From the NCBI GenBank assembly GCA_937910975.1, contig CALEMZ010000053.1:1-7237 (forward strand): a stretch of DNA of 7,237 bases. The letters are read 5' to 3'. The translations under genes were made by a program, and so were the position numbers. Positions 5,188-7,237 of this stretch are shown here, one piece after another. The notes beneath the pieces are model-generated. The model was not told the DNA's origin, searched no databases, and worked only from the letters and a program-made list of their open reading frames with translations. The stretch is from an uncultured Pseudorhodobacter sp. Lineage in GTDB: Bacteria > Pseudomonadota > Alphaproteobacteria > Rhodobacterales > Rhodobacteraceae. The first letter of the stretch is position 1. Every line of letters starts with the position of its first letter.

Positions 5188-6117
5188 TTAGCCCTTAAGC
5201 GCCGCGATATCCTCCGGCGTGCTCACGGCGCGCTGCACCGTCTCGCGCTCGATCCGCTTGATCATGCCCGAAAGCGCCTTGCCCGCGCCGATCTCCCAAT
5301 ACTCCGTCACACCCGCACCCACCAACCATTGCACGGATTCGCGCCAACGCACCTCACCCGTCACCTGCGCCACCAACAAAGCGCGCACACGGTCAGCCTC
5401 TGTCACCGCCTCGGCCCGAACATTCACCACCACCGGCACTGAAGGATCGCGCACCACGACACCGGCAAGCGCCTCGCCCATTACGGCCCCCGCAGGCTCC
5501 ATCAAGGCACAATGGAAAGGTGCCGACACCGGCAGTAACAAGGCGCGCTTGGCTCCTTTGGCCTTGGCAATCTCACAAGCCCGCTCCACCGCGCCGCGAT
5601 GCCCCGAGATGACCACCTGACCGGGGTCATTGTCATTGGCGACCTGACAAACCTCATCCCCCGCAGCCTCGGCTGCCACCTCCACCACTGCGGCATAATC
5701 GAGCCCCAGAACTGCCGCCATCGCGCCCACGCCCACAGGCACCGCCTCTTGCATCGCAACGCCGCGAATACGCAGCAACCGAGCCGTATCGGCCAGATCA
5801 ATCGCGCCCGCGGCACATAGGGCCGAGTATTCCCCAAGGCTGTGCCCGGCGACAAATGACACATGCTCCATGCCCAGACCTTCCGCCTCCAACGCAGCCA
5901 ACGCGGCCATCGAAGTGGCCATGATCGCAGGCTGCGCATTTTGGGTAAGGGTCAGATCTTCAATCGCCCCCTCCCAGATCAGGGCTGACAGGCGCTCACC
6001 CAACGCGTCGTCCACCTCATCAAACACCGCCCGCGCCGCAGGGTAGGCTTCGGCCAATGCGCGGCCCATGCCAATGGCTTGCGACCCCTGCCCCGGGAAA
6101 ACGAATGCTCTGCTCAT
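5188..6117 (-). CDS. fabD: Malonyl-CoA:ACP transacylase FabD
   Basis: FabD moves malonyl groups from CoA to AcpP, supplying the extender unit for FAS II in the cytoplasm. The 309-residue product matches the length of E. coli FabD and has its catalytic set in order: FPGQGSQ near the N-terminus (7-13, oxyanion region), the nucleophile Ser93 in GHSLGEYSAL, Arg118 in LLRIRGVAMQ, His202 in VSAPFH and Gln251 in VAQVTGEVRW. These correspond to S92, R117, H201 and Q250 of E. coli. The ATG at 6117 gives the family start MSRAFVFPGQGSQ and is preceded by GGAGG about 4 nt away. It is divergent from the EamA-type gene, with a candidate promoter at 6144-6172, and is followed by fabG. Confidence 0.97.
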   Translation of the reverse strand: MSRAFVFPGQGSQAIGMGRALAEAYPAARAVFDEVDDALGERLSALIWEGAIEDLTLTQNAQPAIMATSMAALAALEAEGLGMEHVSFVAGHSLGEYSALCAAGAIDLADTARLLRIRGVAMQEAVPVGVGAMAAVLGLDYAAVVEVAAEAAGDEVCQVANDNDPGQVVISGHRGAVERACEIAKAKGAKRALLLPVSAPFHCALMEPAGAVMGEALAGVVVRDPSVPVVVNVRAEAVTEADRVRALLVAQVTGEVRWRESVQWLVGAGVTEYWEIGAGKALSGMIKRIERETVQRAVSTPEDIAALKG

Positions 6118-6123
6118 GTATCC

Positions 6124-6146
6124 TCCGATATGCTGTTGTTATCGGA
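6124..6146. promoter_or_regulatory. Dyad overlapping the fabD -10 and Shine-Dalgarno
   Basis: TCCGATA (6124-6130) and TATCGGA (6140-6146) are perfect 7-bp reverse complements with a 9-nt spacer. One arm overlaps the proposed fabD -10 and the other reaches into the fabD GGAGG. It could be an operator or, in RNA started far enough upstream, a hairpin touching the ribosome binding site. Confidence 0.45.
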
Positions 6147-6172
6147 ATAGCCCGTCCTGTGCCGCGCTGCAA
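6144..6172 (-). promoter_or_regulatory. fabD: Candidate fabD promoter
   Basis: On the minus strand TTGCAG (6167-6172) and TATTCC (6144-6149) have exact 17-bp spacing. The predicted start near 6137 leaves a short leader of about 20 nt carrying a strong GGAGG. Confidence 0.5.
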
Positions 6173-6279
6173 TCTTTCGCGCGCCCTCATCTTTCGCCTC
6201 GCCACACAAATCCGGTGTGCAGACAGACCAATCCGCGCCGGCCAATCGGCATCTAATCAAAATCCACCAGCGTTTTTGC

Positions 6280-6307
6280 TTGCGCCGCCCCGCCCGTCGC
6301 CTAACCT
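6280..6307 (+). promoter_or_regulatory. Candidate promoter of the EamA-type gene
   Basis: TTGCGC (6280-6285) and TAACCT (6302-6307) are 16 bp apart and would start RNA about 20 nt before the ATG at 6334. Both boxes are moderate matches. An alternative -35, TTGCTT (6276-6281), has poor spacing. Confidence 0.3.
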
Positions 6308-6333
6308 GCCCAAACCCAACCAAAGGCCCGTGC

Positions 6334-7179
6334 ATGAGCTTTGTCGTCTTCTGCGCCGTTATCGGCGCAGCCCTTCTCCACGCCGGATGGAATGCCATGG
6401 TCAAGGGCGCACGCGACAAACAGCTGAACATGGTTGCAGTGGTGATCGGCCACTTGCCGCTTGCACTAATCGCGCTGCTCTTTTCACCTGCGCCAAATAT
6501 GGCCAGCCTGCCTTACCTCATCACTGGTATAGCCCTGCATTTTGGTTACCAACTCGTACTGTTGCGCGCCTATCACAACGGGGATCTGACGCAAATCTAC
6601 CCTATTGCGCGCGGTTCCGCCCCGATGATCGTCGCGGTTGTTTCGGTGGTTTTTCTTGGGGTTTCGCTGCAAACTCTTGAAATCATGGCAGTTGCAACTA
6701 TCGGTCTTGGCATCCTCTCCATCGCCCTGGTGCGCAGCTCTGATGGTATGCACAACCCGCAAGGGGTCAAACTCGCGCTGATCACCGGCTGCTTCATTGC
6801 CGCCTATTCGCTGGTCGATGGCATGGGCGCACGGGCCGCAGGCACCGCCATGGGTTTTTACGGTTGGCTAGCGGTGAGTAATGCGCTGCTGATGATCGCG
6901 TTCATAGCTTACCGCGCGCCGCATCAGTTCCGCGCGCTCGTCATATCCGGCAAGCGCGTCTTTCTGATCGGCGGCAGTGCCAGCTTTGTCGCCTATGGCA
7001 TCGTGATATGGGCCTTCACCCAAGCGCCCATCGCCCTTGTCACCGCGCTACGCGAAACCTCCATCATCTTCGCCCTGCTGATCGGCGTGTTTGTTCTGCG
7101 CGAGAAAATGGACCTCGCAAAACTCGCCTCCACCGCCATCACCCTGATAGGCGTGGCCTTGCTGCGATTGGCAAAATAA
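6334..7179 (+). CDS. DMT-superfamily (EamA-type) membrane transporter
   Basis: This 281-residue, very hydrophobic protein has about ten predicted membrane helices in two repeated halves, as in EamA/DMT exporters of small metabolites. The first half starts with a helix at 2-22 containing LHAGWNAMVKGA, a family-like feature, and has YQLVLLRAYHNGDLTQIYPIARGSAP at about 72-97. The second half starts near 146 and ends with RETSIIFALLIGVFVLREKM (240-259) and a final helix at about 263-278. I chose the ATG at 6334 because the first helix then begins immediately and AAAGG lies about 7 nt upstream. A start at 6217 would add 39 polar residues unlike the family. The substrate cannot be read from sequence. 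It is on the opposite strand from the fab genes, so a link to lipid synthesis is not implied. Confidence 0.9.
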   Translation: MSFVVFCAVIGAALLHAGWNAMVKGARDKQLNMVAVVIGHLPLALIALLFSPAPNMASLPYLITGIALHFGYQLVLLRAYHNGDLTQIYPIARGSAPMIVAVVSVVFLGVSLQTLEIMAVATIGLGILSIALVRSSDGMHNPQGVKLALITGCFIAAYSLVDGMGARAAGTAMGFYGWLAVSNALLMIAFIAYRAPHQFRALVISGKRVFLIGGSASFVAYGIVIWAFTQAPIALVTALRETSIIFALLIGVFVLREKMDLAKLASTAITLIGVALLRLAK

Positions 7180-7237
7180 CGAGCAACCGGAACCCTGCGT
7201 CCCGACTCTTGCACAATCGCTCCCCGAAAATTTGCAA

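Noticed and set aside
4178..5191. 337-codon plus-strand ORF
   Set aside because: It lies antisense to fabG, is very rich in Arg, His and Pro and resembles no family. It is the shadow of a GC-rich gene on the other strand.
6217..6333. 39-residue N-terminal extension of the EamA-type protein
   Set aside because: The added segment is polar and unlike the family, while the ATG at 6334 opens directly into the first membrane helix and has an SD-like AAAGG.
7180..7237. Terminator or gene after the EamA-type gene
   Set aside because: I see no stem with a T-tract and no supported ORF in the last 58 bases.

Overview
The window looks like a chromosomal segment from an alphaproteobacterium of the Rhodobacterales (Roseobacter-like). 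This rests on the GC-rich coding sequence, the protein types, and the order fabD-fabG / acpP / fabF-mltG. Genus is not determinable from this sequence. Most of the window is a fatty-acid synthesis (FAS II) block read on the minus strand, so transcription runs from right to left.

Right to left: a DMT/EamA-family membrane transporter (6334-7179, plus strand) is divergent from fabD (5188-6117), with candidate promoters for both in the 216-bp gap between them. fabD is followed after 167 bp by fabG (4283-5020). A 958-bp gap of clearly lower GC then separates fabG from acpP (3091-3324). acpP looks like its own transcription unit, with a sigma-70-like promoter about 130 bp upstream and a very good intrinsic terminator at 3036-3063. 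fabF (1595-2857) has its own candidate promoter and a leader hairpin, and its stop codon overlaps the start codon of mltG (417-1595) by one base (TAATG).

The enzymes form a pathway. FabD makes malonyl-ACP, AcpP carries the growing chain, FabF condenses and FabG reduces the 3-keto group. MltG is a membrane-anchored lytic transglycosylase that cuts nascent peptidoglycan, so membrane-lipid and wall synthesis genes are physically joined here.

The left 416 bp hold no long gene but are structured. Reading leftward from the mltG stop there is a TTAA-N7-TTAA element matching the CtrA full-site consensus, then a TTGACT-N17-TAGGAC promoter candidate, then a strong intrinsic terminator with T-tracts, then a 47-codon ORF with coding-like composition. 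This could be a short RNA gene, a regulated leader, or the edge of a CtrA-controlled locus just outside the window. From memory, not certain, a gene transfer agent cluster sits next to this fab/mltG block in several Rhodobacterales, so the sequence to the left is worth examining. The other unexplained part is the low-GC fabG-acpP gap, which carries broken reading frames and several inverted repeats. I see no tRNA, rRNA, insertion sequence or CRISPR array.
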